Source: Cladorrhinum sp. PSN259
Lineage: Eukaryota; Ascomycota; Sordariomycetes; Sordariales; Podosporaceae
Reading direction: 5' to 3'
DNA: 64,000 bases
Assembly (NCBI GenBank): GCA_033725935.1
Contig: MU867095.1
Span: 62,001-126,000 of the forward strand
The stretch's first letter is position 1. Each line of letters starts with the position of its first letter. The notes beneath the pieces are model-generated. The model made no database searches, was not told where the DNA came from, and was given only the letters and a program-made list of their open reading frames with translations. The position numbers were made by a program, and so were the translations under genes. This document shows, one piece after another, positions 1-10,777 of this stretch.

Positions 1-141
1 ACGGTCCGTCGACTTACCTCATCCTCCCAAGCCACCCACATCCACAAAACCCACAACAACCACAACCAGATCTCTCTCCCATGTCTCGCACCCACAATGA
101 GCACCCTCCCCTCATAAGCATGCTTTTCGAAATCGACTTTC

Positions 142-261
142 GGTCTTGTGGGCGAGTGGTTAGCCGACCGGTCAACGGCGTTGATTTCACCCAGCGTTGC
201 TTTCCTAAAGCGGAAGTCAGCGAAGGGCCGGGAGACGTCAGTTCGAACCTGACCAGGACCA
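142..261 (+). tRNA. tRNA-like Pol III gene, anticodon unresolved (atypical or intron-bearing)
   Basis: A 7-bp acceptor stem is formed by 142-148 (GGTCTTG) and 254-260 (CAGGACC, one G-U pair), with discriminator A at 261. A D-arm-like hairpin lies at 151-165 (GGC/GCC stem, loop with GTGG). The T arm is perfect: GTCAG 237-241, loop TTCGAAC 242-248, CTGAC 249-253. An A-box-like GGGCGAGTGG, a B box (AGTTCGAACCT) and a T8 run downstream fit Pol III transcription. The middle (166-236) is too long for a normal tRNA. It holds a 10-bp stem pairing 179-188 with 213-222, which looks like an extended anticodon stem or intron. No candidate anticodon loop satisfies all rules. A canonical-looking CCT (Arg) loop at 201-207 would need extra sequence on both flanks. 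It could be an intron-containing tRNA, a Ser/Leu-class tRNA with a long variable arm, or a tRNA pseudogene. Confidence 0.55.
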
Positions 262-269
262 TTTTTTTT
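262..269 (+). terminator. Pol III T-run terminator of the tRNA-like gene
   Basis: Eight T residues follow immediately after the discriminator base of the tRNA-like unit, the standard RNA polymerase III termination signal. Confidence 0.6.
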
Positions 270-304
270 GCTTCCTTTTCTTTTTCTTTTTTGTTTTCTT
301 AATT

Positions 305-307
<3 letters not shown>

Positions 308-381
<74 letters not shown>
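308..381. repeat. (CT)n microsatellite, about 37 units
   Basis: An uninterrupted CT dinucleotide run of about 74 bp begins about 40 bp after the tRNA-like gene. Long CT/GA tracts are common in filamentous ascomycete intergenic DNA. No function is claimed. Confidence 0.97.
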
Positions 382-384
<3 letters not shown>

Positions 385-1608
385 AACGAGGGATGATGTT
401 ATTTTTTTATCATGTTCTATTTAGCGATGTCTCTTTTTTTCTTTTTCCTTTTCTTTTTTATCATCATCATCATCTTTTTTTTTAAAAAAAAATTCATCCA
501 ATCCATTGAATGTATCCAGCAACTGAATACAACTGCCCGTTCTTCCTCAACCATAAAGCCCAGCCCCAAACCACCAAGTTATACAACCTTGCTGAAAAGA
601 AAAGCAATCTTCGGAGGGGAGGTACAGATACAGATAGAGTACATGGAACGGACACCACGAAACAGAATGGTTCAGGAGGAAGTGTAATCGAACTCTGGTG
701 ACAAAGAACATAGCCAATATACAACAACAACAAACAAAATTCGAAATCCTCTACCTAGTTTGACTTCAAATATAATATGTGTTTTCTGACTTATAAAGAA
801 AATTATTATTGGGATATGAACAAGAAAGTAATACATACAACATACCTTTTCTTGCATTTCTCAGGCAGAAGAAACTGATGTCGTTTAGTAATCCAAGATG
901 ACAATGCTACACAAAAAAACAGACAGACAGACAGGCCTAATTAAAACATACATGCATATATACATACATACATACATACCTTACCTACCCACCTGAGCGT
1001 TGAAAGAGTGTTTCTTAAAAAAATATTCAGCTTGAACCAAGATAGATAGATAGCATTCGCATTTTGATTTGTGCCCAGCAAGTAGGTACCTGTATTTATT
1101 CTTAATAGCTACTTCCTGAAAGTCACCTACAGGTCATAGGTATGATCAGGTTGATCATCGTCGTGAAACTCAGAGACAGGTACCTGGTAGGTAGCCGTCG
1201 TCAACGGTCAACACTTACGCTTACCTGTTCCCGAGAGTATCATCTCATCAAAAAGCACCTTTAACAGCAGAATGCCATTTGAACTAGCACCACAAAGCAT
1301 CATCCTAGAGTAAATTGACTATCTACATCCAAGTGAAAAAAAGTAACCAGATACAAATTGTAGCAACGACGCTGAGAAAGAAAGGATGGGCTTAAAAAAA
1401 ACACGGCGATTATAGTCCTGAACCGAGTCACAGATAAATCTCGGTATACAAACTCCTGCTATAGTTTCCCCGTTTCCCCAATCATGTAACTCCCCTTACT
1501 GTATCTCCACCCAATACTGTCACCAATTGTACCCTTTTCCAGCATCCCCAGTCTAATCTAGAACTCTCTTTCTCAAAGACACCCCCCACCCCGCCAAATC
1601 TCCCAACT
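382..1608. other. Intergenic region, AT-rich, with simple repeats
   Basis: This stretch separates the tRNA-like gene from the 3' end of MED1. It contains T-rich low-complexity sequence (about 395-490), an ACAG run (920-934), a CATA run (946-979) and short GATA units near 1042. I see no credible coding exon. The part next to 1608 should hold the MED1 3' untranslated region. Confidence 0.6.
920..979. repeat. ACAG and CATA tetranucleotide repeats
   Basis: About four ACAG units (920-934) are followed by CATA units (about 946-979). These are simple-sequence tracts in non-coding DNA. Confidence 0.85.
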
Positions 1609-3747
1609 CTACAGACCACCCCATTTACTCCTCAAGAACTCCGCCCACCTCCCCAAATCCTCAAACCGACTGAGCAGATCCCCAATATCCTCTACCCTCC
1701 TCTGCCTCCCGTTAGGAGCAACAAGGTTCGTCTCGTCCAGCACGTTCTGAGACTCAACATGCACATACCCATTCTCCCTAATCTCCAACACGATATTCGC
1801 AGTCCTGTCCTCTGCAAAGGGAAAAACAACCCTCAGCCTCGGCACGGGAAGAACGGATAAAGTGACGTCGATTTTTAGAGCGTCTGCAGGGTCGATTATC
1901 TCCTCAGCAAGAGCCACCGAGGAAGAAGTCATGAAGTTATCGTATTCATCCTGATTGGTTAGGGTTCTGAGTTTCTTCGTAGGGGGGTGACCATTGGCAG
2001 AGGGTGGCATAGGTGAAACTGTAGTGGTAGTGGTGAGAGTGGTAGTGCTGTCCTCCTTGAAGCTGTTTTCCAGCAGGATGGACAAGAACGCATATTGTCG
2101 TAGGTACGGTTCCATGCTGATAAGATGTTGCGGTGTCGAAAACGTCAGCTCGGTCAACGTCTTGCCCCATGCCGGCTCATAAATGTATAGGGTGTTGACG
2201 TGAGTCTTGTAGCCAGCTGATGATGATGGTTGTTTGCTGGACTCGGCGGGCACAGAGACTTTCTTGTTGCAAACGACTGTTCGCATCTCAGTTCGCGGGT
2301 TTTCCTTTCCAGGTCTGGCTGGTATAACGAGATAGTCGTAAAAGATAGGATTCACCATTGCAGCAGATTCGTCAAGTCCACAGCCCAACGACCGGATTTG
2401 TTCCCAAAGATCGTGCGAGATGTGAAGTGGGGGATCAAATGTTGCTTGGAACACAGCTTCTGGAAGGTGTGGTCCCGGCAGAAGTGATGGCCCAGACTGC
2501 ATGGGGTCGGGCTTTGTCTGATCCGAAGGACCGGAAATGAAGGTTGGCTCTGGCTCGACCCAGTCAATCATGAGTTGTCCGGGGATTTCGCCTGGGAGAG
2601 AAACTTTGACCACATCTTCGCCAATCCATTTGGTAGAAACGCGAACGGGACCGACAGCCATATCTCTGTGGGGAGCACAGTCGATCAGAAGGCTCCAAGT
2701 TTTCTTGTTTTCTTGATTTCCGGCTGTTTGTAATCTCCTTTCCCTCCAATAGTCGATACACAAACCTACTCGATCTCTTGCATTCATGGTTGGTCTGCCA
2801 CTTCGAGTCGAGAGCACAAGAGCGTCGATATATGTATCATCTTTGCCAGCGAATGCACGATCCTCTTGAAATCTCTGAAACTCCCATCTGTAGAGACGGT
2901 GCAGGCTCTCGTAAATACCAGCCACGGCCTCGTACAGGTTAAGTCCCGGGTTGATGCTGAGCTTGTCTAGGATTGCCAGTCTCTCAAAGTTAATGGCGAA
3001 CCTATCCAACGGCTTGGTCAGAGGGCTCTCGCCCTCCTTTAGTTGGAGATCCTCTAGAAGAATCTTGCCTGCTTCGGCCGCGTGCTTAGTGACAATCTCG
3101 GCAGAGTCAGGGAAGCCCAGAGTGAGCGACTGGACGATGTCGCTGCTGAATTCTATTAATAACTCGAGAGCAGAACCTCCAATGATCAATGTCTTCTTGG
3201 AAGAGAGGCCGGACATGCCGGTTTCCCAGAACACGTCCAGCCCTATCCTCTTTGCCAACCTCTCAAGGCCAGCTTCACTGACCAAGCCCTTGCTATGCTG
3301 TAGAATCCCAGGTTAGATGAGGCAGAAAATAGGTGGAATGAAACAACGTACGCCGAGATTGCCAATAATGGTGTCCAGGCGTTTAGCCCTGTCATCTTCG
3401 GTTGATCTGGCGAGGTTGAGTCCTTGCAAGCCCAGATCCATACCAACTCCCATCTGCAAAGCGCTGAGGGCGGCAGAAGCCGATGGGCTGTCGAAATTTA
3501 CGGCTGAAGCTGAGGGATGACCGGCAATAGTCGTCGCTGTAGCTGGTGACTTTTTTACTTGCTGTGGCGATGATCGTGGGCCGTAAGGAGAGAAGGCAGC
3601 ATGGGCTACTGAGAACGGGGTCGAAACAGGAGGAGTGGCGGCTGCCCCGTGTTGCGACTGGGACGGGGTCTTTCCCTGCTGCGAGAGCGCATGCTTCATG
3701 GGCGTCGGCGTTGCCATTTTCTCGACTTTATTCTGCTGTACCGACAA
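1609..3747 (-). CDS. med1: Mediator of RNA polymerase II transcription subunit 1 (Med1)
   Basis: Two exons are predicted, complement(1609..3297, 3352..3747), giving 694 aa. The 54-bp intron (donor GTACGT) falls between complete codons, so exon 1 ending IIGNLG joins HSKGLVSEAGLERLAKRIGL. Residues 1-110 are Ser/Ala/Pro/Gln-rich and disordered. The rest matches the fungal Med1 fold: an N-terminal helical region followed by beta-rich sequence with little low complexity. Med1 belongs to the Mediator middle module, which links DNA-bound activators to RNA polymerase II in the nucleus. An internal ATG at 3717 (MATPTPMKHAL) is an equally plausible start, giving 684 aa. The gene is divergent from the coiled-coil gene at 4567 across about 0.8 kb. 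Identification is from recognition of the N-terminal block and overall layout. Confidence 0.85.
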
Positions 3748-4566
3748 CTATGAAATCTTATTATGTTCGAGGCGTCCTTGCCTTTTCTGAGGTTGCTCAA
3801 AGCCAGTAGAATGATGGGGAAGAGTCGCAGGAGGAAGGAGAGTCCCTCGTCGAAATCGTCTACAAATCACCCCATCCAATATTGATGCGTCGAGGCACGG
3901 TGTGAATCCATGCATTGACCAACCTCGCCTTTCAGATGGTGTTTTGGGTGAAACTTTTGATATAAAATTTGGCTGCTGCCTATGAACCTCGATGAGTGTG
4001 AATAAGATGAAATGAAAGGGAGCTTGGGCCACACCCCACAAAGAACAAGTTCAACAGTATGTAGTAGTCTTCGTACCCGACCAGAAGGCACCGAACAGTA
4101 CCCTAACCCTCAGTCTAGAGGCAGCGTTAGCACTTATACAGAAAGAGGCATAACCAATCCATTTTGGATGACTGTAAACGGATTATATCATGATCAGAGT
4201 GTGGAAGAGTTTCACCAAGTACTTCCAGGTTGGGTGTGCTCAGGCATGGATGCTAGATAGGTTGAGGTCAATGGGGACTTGAACATCTTTCACGACTCGA
4301 CATTCAAGCGCGCGTCAACCTCACCCAATGGCATGATGCAAGGGCGGTTAGGCAATCTGGCAGGCTGCATATGCACTTTAAGAGAGAAACAAATCAAACT
4401 GATTTCAAGTTGACAGTAGAGGCCCACTAACATCGCTGCCCCCATTTTACAGCTGCTCGCCTTCTGTGCAGCAGCCGCCAATAGCACCTTCAGCGACACC
4501 CTCAGCGGATACCCCTGCTGATCGACCCCGATTTTAGTTCCCTCTTTTTTTGGGCATCTATCCACC
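3748..4566. promoter_or_regulatory. Shared divergent promoter region, med1 / coiled-coil gene
   Basis: This is about 0.8 kb between two divergent start codons, with no convincing coding exon. A telomere-repeat-like CCCTAACCCT lies at 4101-4110. A pyrimidine-rich stretch directly precedes the plus-strand ATG at 4567. Both 5' untranslated regions must lie here. Confidence 0.5.
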
Positions 4567-5823
4567 ATGAACTTCCCAGCTCCACCCTCCACCTCCTTCC
4601 ACGACCCATCATCAACACCTTCAGCATTCAACTCGCGCCAGCAACAACAGCTCTTCAACCCACAGCTTCAACCTCATCCGAACCAAATTAACCCCCAGTA
4701 TTCCTTGCAGCCACAACAACAGCAGCAACAGCTTGCCGGAAACATGAATGGCATGAACGGCAACATGCCGCAAGGCATAATACCCACGCCTGCCGGCCAC
4801 CAAGCCGAGCTTAATTACATCTACGGGATGGTTGAAGAGCTCAGTCGCCAGCTTTCTCTAAACCAGCGCGCTCTCGAAGAAGTAGTCTCAAATGTTGGCC
4901 GTGTGCGCAGTCGAGCAAGATCCCAATCTCTCAACAACGAAGAGCTTATTAGTGCAGCCGGCGACGACGTCAGGGGTAATTGCTTCCTCTTTACTGTTAT
5001 ATCCAACAGTTGCTAACATACCCCGCTTGCAGCACAAGAGCCAAACTTAGATACTCTAATCTCAATCCTAACCGAAGCCCTCGAAAAGGCTAAATACTCC
5101 CGCGACGCCAACGCCGCCCTCCTCTCTCAGTACGCCACCGCCCTGTCAACCATGATAAAACAGTTTCACGAGTACAAAGCGAAGCACGTGGCCGATGTGG
5201 GCGCCTGGCACAGGTCATACCGCGCTCAGCTGGCCGAAGCCCGTGCCGAGAACTCGAGGTTGCGCGATCAGATTTGGGAGATGCAGGCGCACGCGGGGCA
5301 AGCGAATGAGAACCTAAGAAAGTTTCGCAAAAAGTACGACGAGGACGATACCCGCTGGGAAAAGAGAGTCGATGCAAAAGCGATGCGCCAGGAACTAAGG
5401 TTCTGGAAAAGGTTGGCGATGCCGCATCTGGCCGATGATGACCCGTTCTGGAGCGATGATGACGATCTGATTGATGTGGCGGAGAAGGCGAGGCTGGAGG
5501 AGGTGCAGAGGTTGGCGTTGGAGCAGCAGCAGATGGCGGCGGCGGCAGCGGCGGCCGAGTTGAATGATATTGTTGGCGATGGCATGGGAGGGGACGGGAT
5601 GGGGCTGGGGCAGGGAGATGGGGATTTGGGTGAGGGAGTTCCTCCCCCTGCACCAATACCACCATCTTCGATTGGATTGCCGCAAGGTGTTTTGATCCAT
5701 CAACTTGGGGGAGTGCCGATGTTGGGGGGCGTGCCGATGCAGAGGGATGAGAGCATGTTGTTGCCGGTTCCCCCGCCGAGGCCCTCGAGTGCCGCGAGTA
5801 GTACGGGGTCGTCGGGGCAGTGA
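4567..5823 (+). CDS. Coiled-coil protein of unknown function
   Basis: The gene model is join(4567..4975, 5033..5823), 399 aa. The 57-bp intron has donor GTAATT, branch TGCTAAC at about 5011-5017 and acceptor GCAG; phase is kept. Residues 1-80 are Pro/Gln/Asn-rich, with several Gln runs. From about residue 80 the protein is strongly helical and charged: a first segment around ELNYIYGMVEELSRQLSLNQ, then a longer coiled coil (about residues 140-260) rich in Arg, Glu and Ala. An acidic patch (DDDPFWSDDDDLIDV) follows, then a Gln/Ala run and a Gly/Pro-rich tail. No catalytic motif or membrane segment is visible. The layout suggests a cytoplasmic or nuclear scaffold. It is convergent with the HAD gene, about 300 bp apart. 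I do not recognise the family by name. Confidence 0.85.
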
Positions 5824-6123
5824 TCTACGAGAACTGCTGGTGGGCTGTATAAATAGGGATTATGTTTGATGACTTTTATGATGTGTTGCTATTGGGGGTG
5901 GGATCATTGGGTCTATCTTGTCCTTGGAAGGGCAGGTAATTGTTATAATGGAAGGAGTTAATGTACATATAGTAGACTCTACGATTTCATAGAAGCGAGT
6001 GAATAATTTGGAAAAGGGAAGAATAATATGGGCTTCCTTCGAGAGTCTGTTACGTTGCAGCACAGCTATATAATCACGGAGTATAGTTCACATACTAATA
6101 GAAGAGGGGAAGCAGACAAATCA
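5824..6123. other. Convergent intergenic region (3' UTRs)
   Basis: About 300 bp of AT-rich sequence lies between the stops of the coiled-coil gene and the HAD gene. It has no open frame of note and presumably contains both polyadenylation regions. Confidence 0.5.
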
Positions 6124-7057
6124 TTATAACTTGGAGCTTCTACCCTTATAGTTGGGCTTGATGGGAACCTTGGGATGATCACCTGCCAGCTTGAGCCCTG
6201 TGACACCCTCTAGAGCTTCCACCGCCTCGTATGCCTTACCCAAAGGCACCTTGATCGTCTGAAAACCAGCCTTCTTTGCAGCCTTCAAATTCTCTCCGAT
6301 ATCATCCAAAAACACAATCTCATCCGCCTTCACGCCTTCTGACCAGCCAAGCTCCTTGCCTCTGTCCGTGTTTGCATTCGCCTTCGCAAATTCATCCACA
6401 TTTTTCAATGCCAGTTCGTAAATTTTGGGATCTGGTTTTCTCAGGCCGACATGCGCAGAAGACACAAACACATCAAACAGCTTGCGTAATGGGTCGTCGA
6501 GGAAGTCTGTCTGATGGTACTCGTGTCCCGGGGGGAAAATGACGGTGTTGCTGAGGGCTGCGACGATGTACTTGCCGCTCTCCTTGAGAGCCTTGAGGGC
6601 GGGGAACATCCAGGGGTCTGGTGCTCTTGCAGAGGTCATCATGTCGTTGAACAGCCACTCGCCGTCCAGCTTGGGCAGCGGTGGGATTTCTTTGGGGAGT
6701 GAGGAAGGGTTCTTGGCTTGCTGGGCTTGGTAGAATGCCTTCCATCTGGCTGGGTCGTGGAGGTCCTTGTTGAAGCCTTCAAAGAAGGCTGGGTCCATGG
6801 GTATCTCGCCCTTTTCGAGACGGTGCCAGAAGCCGTTGGGTGCTGATTTGGAGATGGAGTAGTTTACCCATCCTGGTGGGATGTTGAGGGATAGCTCGTA
6901 GTCTAAGATTGACTGGAAGGGGGAAATGACCTTTTGGGGACGAGAATGTTAGTATCAAGATGTCGATGATGATGCATGAACAACATGTACAACATACACA
7001 AACACCGCCAATGTCAAAGAGGATGACCTTGGGTTTCTTCGACGATGAGGGAGACAT
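6124..7057 (-). CDS. HAD-superfamily hydrolase (epoxide-hydrolase N-terminal/dehalogenase type)
   Basis: The gene model is complement(6124..6930, 6998..7057), 288 aa. The 67-bp intron starts GTATGT, carries a CTAAC branch and ends AAAAG. HAD motif I is FDIGGV at residues 14-19, with Asp15 as predicted nucleophile. The usual second Asp is replaced by Gly, as in the subgroup resembling the N-terminal domain of soluble epoxide hydrolase and ACAD10. Motif II is AALSNT. The motif III region is around RKPDPKIY, and motif IV is EIVFLDDIGENL. The alpha-helical cap lies between motifs I and II. Family knowledge predicts a cytosolic Mg2+-dependent phosphatase-like hydrolase; the substrate cannot be told from sequence. 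The gene is divergent from RPL5. Confidence 0.85.
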
Positions 7058-7560
7058 AGCTATGGTGTCGATTGTTTCTAAAATGTATTGAACAGGAAAC
7101 TCATCACCTGCAGGGAGCATCTCATAAAAACAAAAAAAGGATTATTGTAGAAATCCCAGGAAGAATCAGCTACGTTTTGTGAACCTCAACCCCCCCTCTC
7201 TCACCAACCCCTTTGAAGCTCTGGATGTTGAATGCCGGAGCCAAGTCGCCGGGCTTACACTGTTCAGCGCTAGGTAGCAGCGGGGGCAAAGAACCTCGGC
7301 TCCAGGGCACTGCAGGCCCCTTGAAGCAAGGTTTCCTGAAAACAGACAGCTCACTTACATAAGCAGTTTTACTCGTCGCCCACCCTCCACCACCGCCAAG
7401 TCGTCGCCGACCCAGATCTTTCACCGCCCTAGGGCTAGTGGGGTCAATTGGCCAAATTTGTGCCGCCCACCAAATATTGTCAGCTCGAAAATCGCTTCCC
7501 ATTCTCAACCCACGATCTGACTCTGTGAGTACGCATCGCCCAGCGGAACAAGCAGTCAAA
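7058..7560. promoter_or_regulatory. Divergent promoter region, HAD hydrolase / rpl5
   Basis: About 500 bp lie between the two start codons. Pyrimidine-rich patches occur upstream of the RPL5 ATG, and an inverted CCAAT core (ATTGG) is at 7447-7451. Open frames on the minus strand here (about 7166-7559) look accidental: they start in the RPL5 leader and have no family resemblance. Confidence 0.45.
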
Positions 7561-8634
7561 ATGGTAAGTTAGCACGAGATATTTGGAGAGTCATTGCAAG
7601 ATGCTTCGGATTTGGGAATATTCTGAAGCGCAAATTGCTGACTCGGGGATTTTTTTCATCGCAGCCTTTCACCAAGCTTGTCAAGAACAGCGCGTACTAC
7701 AGGTGAGCAAAAATTCTAGGATCCCGGCCGAAATAGGCAATGGCTAGTATACTGACATTTATCACCACGCAGCCGCTTCCAGACCAAGTACAAGCGCAGA
7801 AGAGAGGGCAAGACCGACTACTATGCTCGCAAGCGCCTGATCACCCAGGCCAAGAACAAGTACAACGCCCCCAAGTACCGCCTCGTTGTCCGCTTCACCA
7901 ACCGCGACATCATCACCCAGATCGTCTCCTCCGAGATCAACGGTGACAAGGTCTTCGCCGCCGCCTACTCCCACGAGCTCCGCGCCTATGGCATCGAGCA
8001 CGGTCTTACCAACTGGGCTGCTGCCTACGCCACCGGTCTCCTCCTCGCTCGCCGTGTCTTGAAGAAGCTCGGCATCGATGAGTCTTTCGTCGGTGTTGAG
8101 GAGGCTGATGGTGAGTTCAACCTCACCGAGGCCGCTGACGTCGACGGCGAGGAGCGCCGCCCCTTCAAGGCCTTCCTTGATGTTGGTCTTGCCCGCACCT
8201 CCACCGGTGCCCGCGTTTTCGGTGTCATGAAGGGTGCCTCCGACGGCGGTATCCTCGTCCCTCACTCCGAGAACCGCTTCCCCGGTTTCGATGTGGAGTC
8301 CGAGGAGCTTGATGCCGAGACCCTCAAGAAGTACATCTTCGGCGGCCACGTCGCTGAGTACATGGAGACCCTCGCCGACGACGATGAGGAGCGCTACAAG
8401 TCTCAGTTCCAGAAGTACATCGAGGACGATGTTGAGGCTGATGCCCTTGAGGACCTCTACGGCGAGGCCCACAAGGCCATCCGTGAGGATCCTTTCAAGA
8501 AGGAGGAGGGTGAGAACAAGAAGTCCAAGGAGGAGTGGAAGCAGGAGTCCCTCAAGTTCAAGAAGTCCAAGCTTAGCCACGCTGATCGTACTGCTCGCGT
8601 CCAGGAGCGCATTGCTGCTCTCCGCTCCGAGTAA
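7561..8634 (+). CDS. rpl5: 60S ribosomal protein L5 (uL18)
   Basis: The gene model is join(7561..7563, 7665..7702, 7773..8634), 300 aa, the usual length of eukaryotic L5. The first coding exon is only the ATG, followed at once by a consensus donor GTAAGT. The second exon is 38 nt (MPFTKLVKNSAYYS after joining), and the third carries the rest. The start PFTKLVKNSAYYSRFQTKYK and the block RLVVRFTNRDIITQI are diagnostic. L5 binds 5S rRNA with L11 and brings it into the 60S central protuberance; it works in the nucleolus and on the ribosome. The C terminus is Lys-rich, as expected. Codon use is strongly biased to C-ending codons, typical of a highly expressed gene, and this produces a long spurious open frame on the opposite strand. 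Confidence 0.97.
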
Positions 8635-10777
8635 ATTTGATTTGCTTGAAGGAACTGGTTATTGTCATTATCTGGGCTCACGACTGCTTATTCTTTAGAG
8701 GGAGTTTAGTACACTATCATATGGAAGGGGCACAGAGGGTTAATGACCAGGGATCACTAAAAGGCCAATCAAAAAAAAGTTCAGAAAGCCATTATGCAAC
8801 GGTTCAGACTGTGTGATTGAGTTGTGTGGTGGTGACTGCGAGTCTGGTGCATGATACCCGTGACATTTGCTTTGAGTTTGACTAACATACAGTACAACTG
8901 CCTGAGAGCCGGTGCAAGCCGGGTTTGGGATTGCTCATAGGGTCAGCTGCTGTGTGTCTATGTCTGATGGATGCGCTAAATCCCTATGCAAATCGAGGAA
9001 GAGACAGGTCGCAGTCGGGAAGGTTTGATTGGGGGGACCTGTCACTGGCTAGCGGCCGTATAGAGAGGGAACCAAGGAATTTTGTTGGACGATCGGCGAA
9101 AGTTGTGAGGATTAACTGAGAACGATGGCAAATTTGTTATGAGGTCATACGGACAGGTTCATGTTGCAGGGAGATGACAAAATTGACGCTAAACGGGCTA
9201 AGGACTTTAATGGTATCATGAACGTGAACCGTTTGTGGCCGCCGGTATGGATACACTGCGACATGAATGAGAAACGCAATATCTTAAACCTATGGATTAA
9301 GTGCAACAGCGCTCTCATACTGGTGATGGCTGGTGATATCATTTGTGCCCATAATAATGTTGGTGAACAGCCAGGATCGGGCTTGGCGAGACACGGGTCG
9401 GAGTACAGATTAGAGTTTCGGGACCCCTGGGGCGTCATGTCGGCCTGTTCGCGCTGCGATTGGGAGTTCGGCTTTTGGTTTCGGTCATTCCACTTCGTCT
9501 TCATGCAGCCAGTCCGCGATCCAGACATGATCTTTCTGAGGGTCTTCTAGAAAACGTGGAAACGGGTGTTTTGGGTTTTCTTTCTTACACCGGGATACCT
9601 TACCCACTTCCTGTTCAAGAGTAGCGAGTCAAAGAGCAGCAACTGACCACGACGGGAGATGGCAACAACAAAAACGGCCACAATGGAAGACGGCATTGGA
9701 AATCTCGCGGGGGTCCTGGGTGGGAATCCGGGGAATCGCTGCGTGAAATGCGGCTGGAGAGGTACCTTGGTGGGGTCCAGTTCGGGCTGCTACTCCACCA
9801 GAATACACCCCAAATCGCTCTTTCATCATTGTTCGACAGATCTCGCAGGTGCATCGGCCACCCATTCTCCGGGATATTCATTTTTAAGACGGTCCAATTT
9901 CCGGAATCTGATATTTTGGTGAATGAAGTGAAATGGAGATGATCGAAAAGGGGAGCATCATGGCCTCAAAGTAGGACCAGATGCTGTTATAGTGTCTGCC
10001 ACAAAATGAAAAGCAAACGAGACAATTTGGCCTCCCTCCTTTCCTTCGTGGGGCGCGGGCCTTACTTCGCTGAGACCGCGAGCTGCCTCCATCCACACGC
10101 CGCCACGGGCTACTCCGACTGGCGGGCGGATCATGTCATCGGACTAGGGAACCAACTGGATGATACATCATCCTGGATCCGTGTACCGTAGCACGGCTTC
10201 CTTCCCTCAACTTTCTCTTGTTGCAGCTGATTTGCGGTGTGAACCACTTGCTTGAAGCACATAATCAACACCCACCTGCATTTTATTTGTCCAGCGTTAT
10301 CTTGCTGACCTCAGCTCCGCCACTCAGCCGACCCGCGTGCAAGTACACTGCACAGAGTACAATTGATCTTCCTGTCAGCCACGGAGTATTAGAAAGCACC
10401 CGCCGGCATTGACGCTCTTTCCCTATTCGTGATCATCTCACACTGTGTGCTTTTCAGACACTGGAAACGATTAGACTCTAGATATACCTCTCCGAGACTA
10501 TGGCTGCCGCCGGTCCCACCATACGGCTTGCCTGAGGGGACCCCGCCAACAAAGAAAGAGCTGTGATCGGCTACTATACGTACCTAAACCCACAGCCCGG
10601 CCTTTGAACTGCGCGCGCGACAACCTGCCGGACTCAGCTCGACGCCACTACACTACCACACTCACCCCTGACACCAATCTACGTCTCTTCTCAAGGGCTC
10701 GCCTTCATCCCTTTCTCCTTTTCCCCTTGAAATCAAACAAATCGGGCGGTTTTGGGTAATACAATACGAGCAACAAT
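8635..10777. other. 2.1-kb intergenic region, no gene seen
   Basis: This lies between the RPL5 stop and the LRR-protein start. The proximal part should be the RPL5 3' UTR, and the distal part (about 10.2-10.77 kb, pyrimidine-rich) the promoter and leader of the LRR gene. Open frames of up to 129 codons overlap on both strands at 9145-9550, but they begin at poor starts and show no domain or splice support. Confidence 0.5.

Noticed and set aside
7762..8580. 272-codon open frame on the minus strand opposite RPL5
   Set aside because: Leu/Val/Gly-rich product is the mirror of strongly C-biased RPL5 codons; no domain, and RPL5 itself is certain.
9145..9550. Overlapping 127- and 129-codon frames on both strands in the RPL5-LRR gap
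   Set aside because: Mutually overlapping, no recognisable motif, no splice or promoter context; consistent with chance in GC-balanced DNA.
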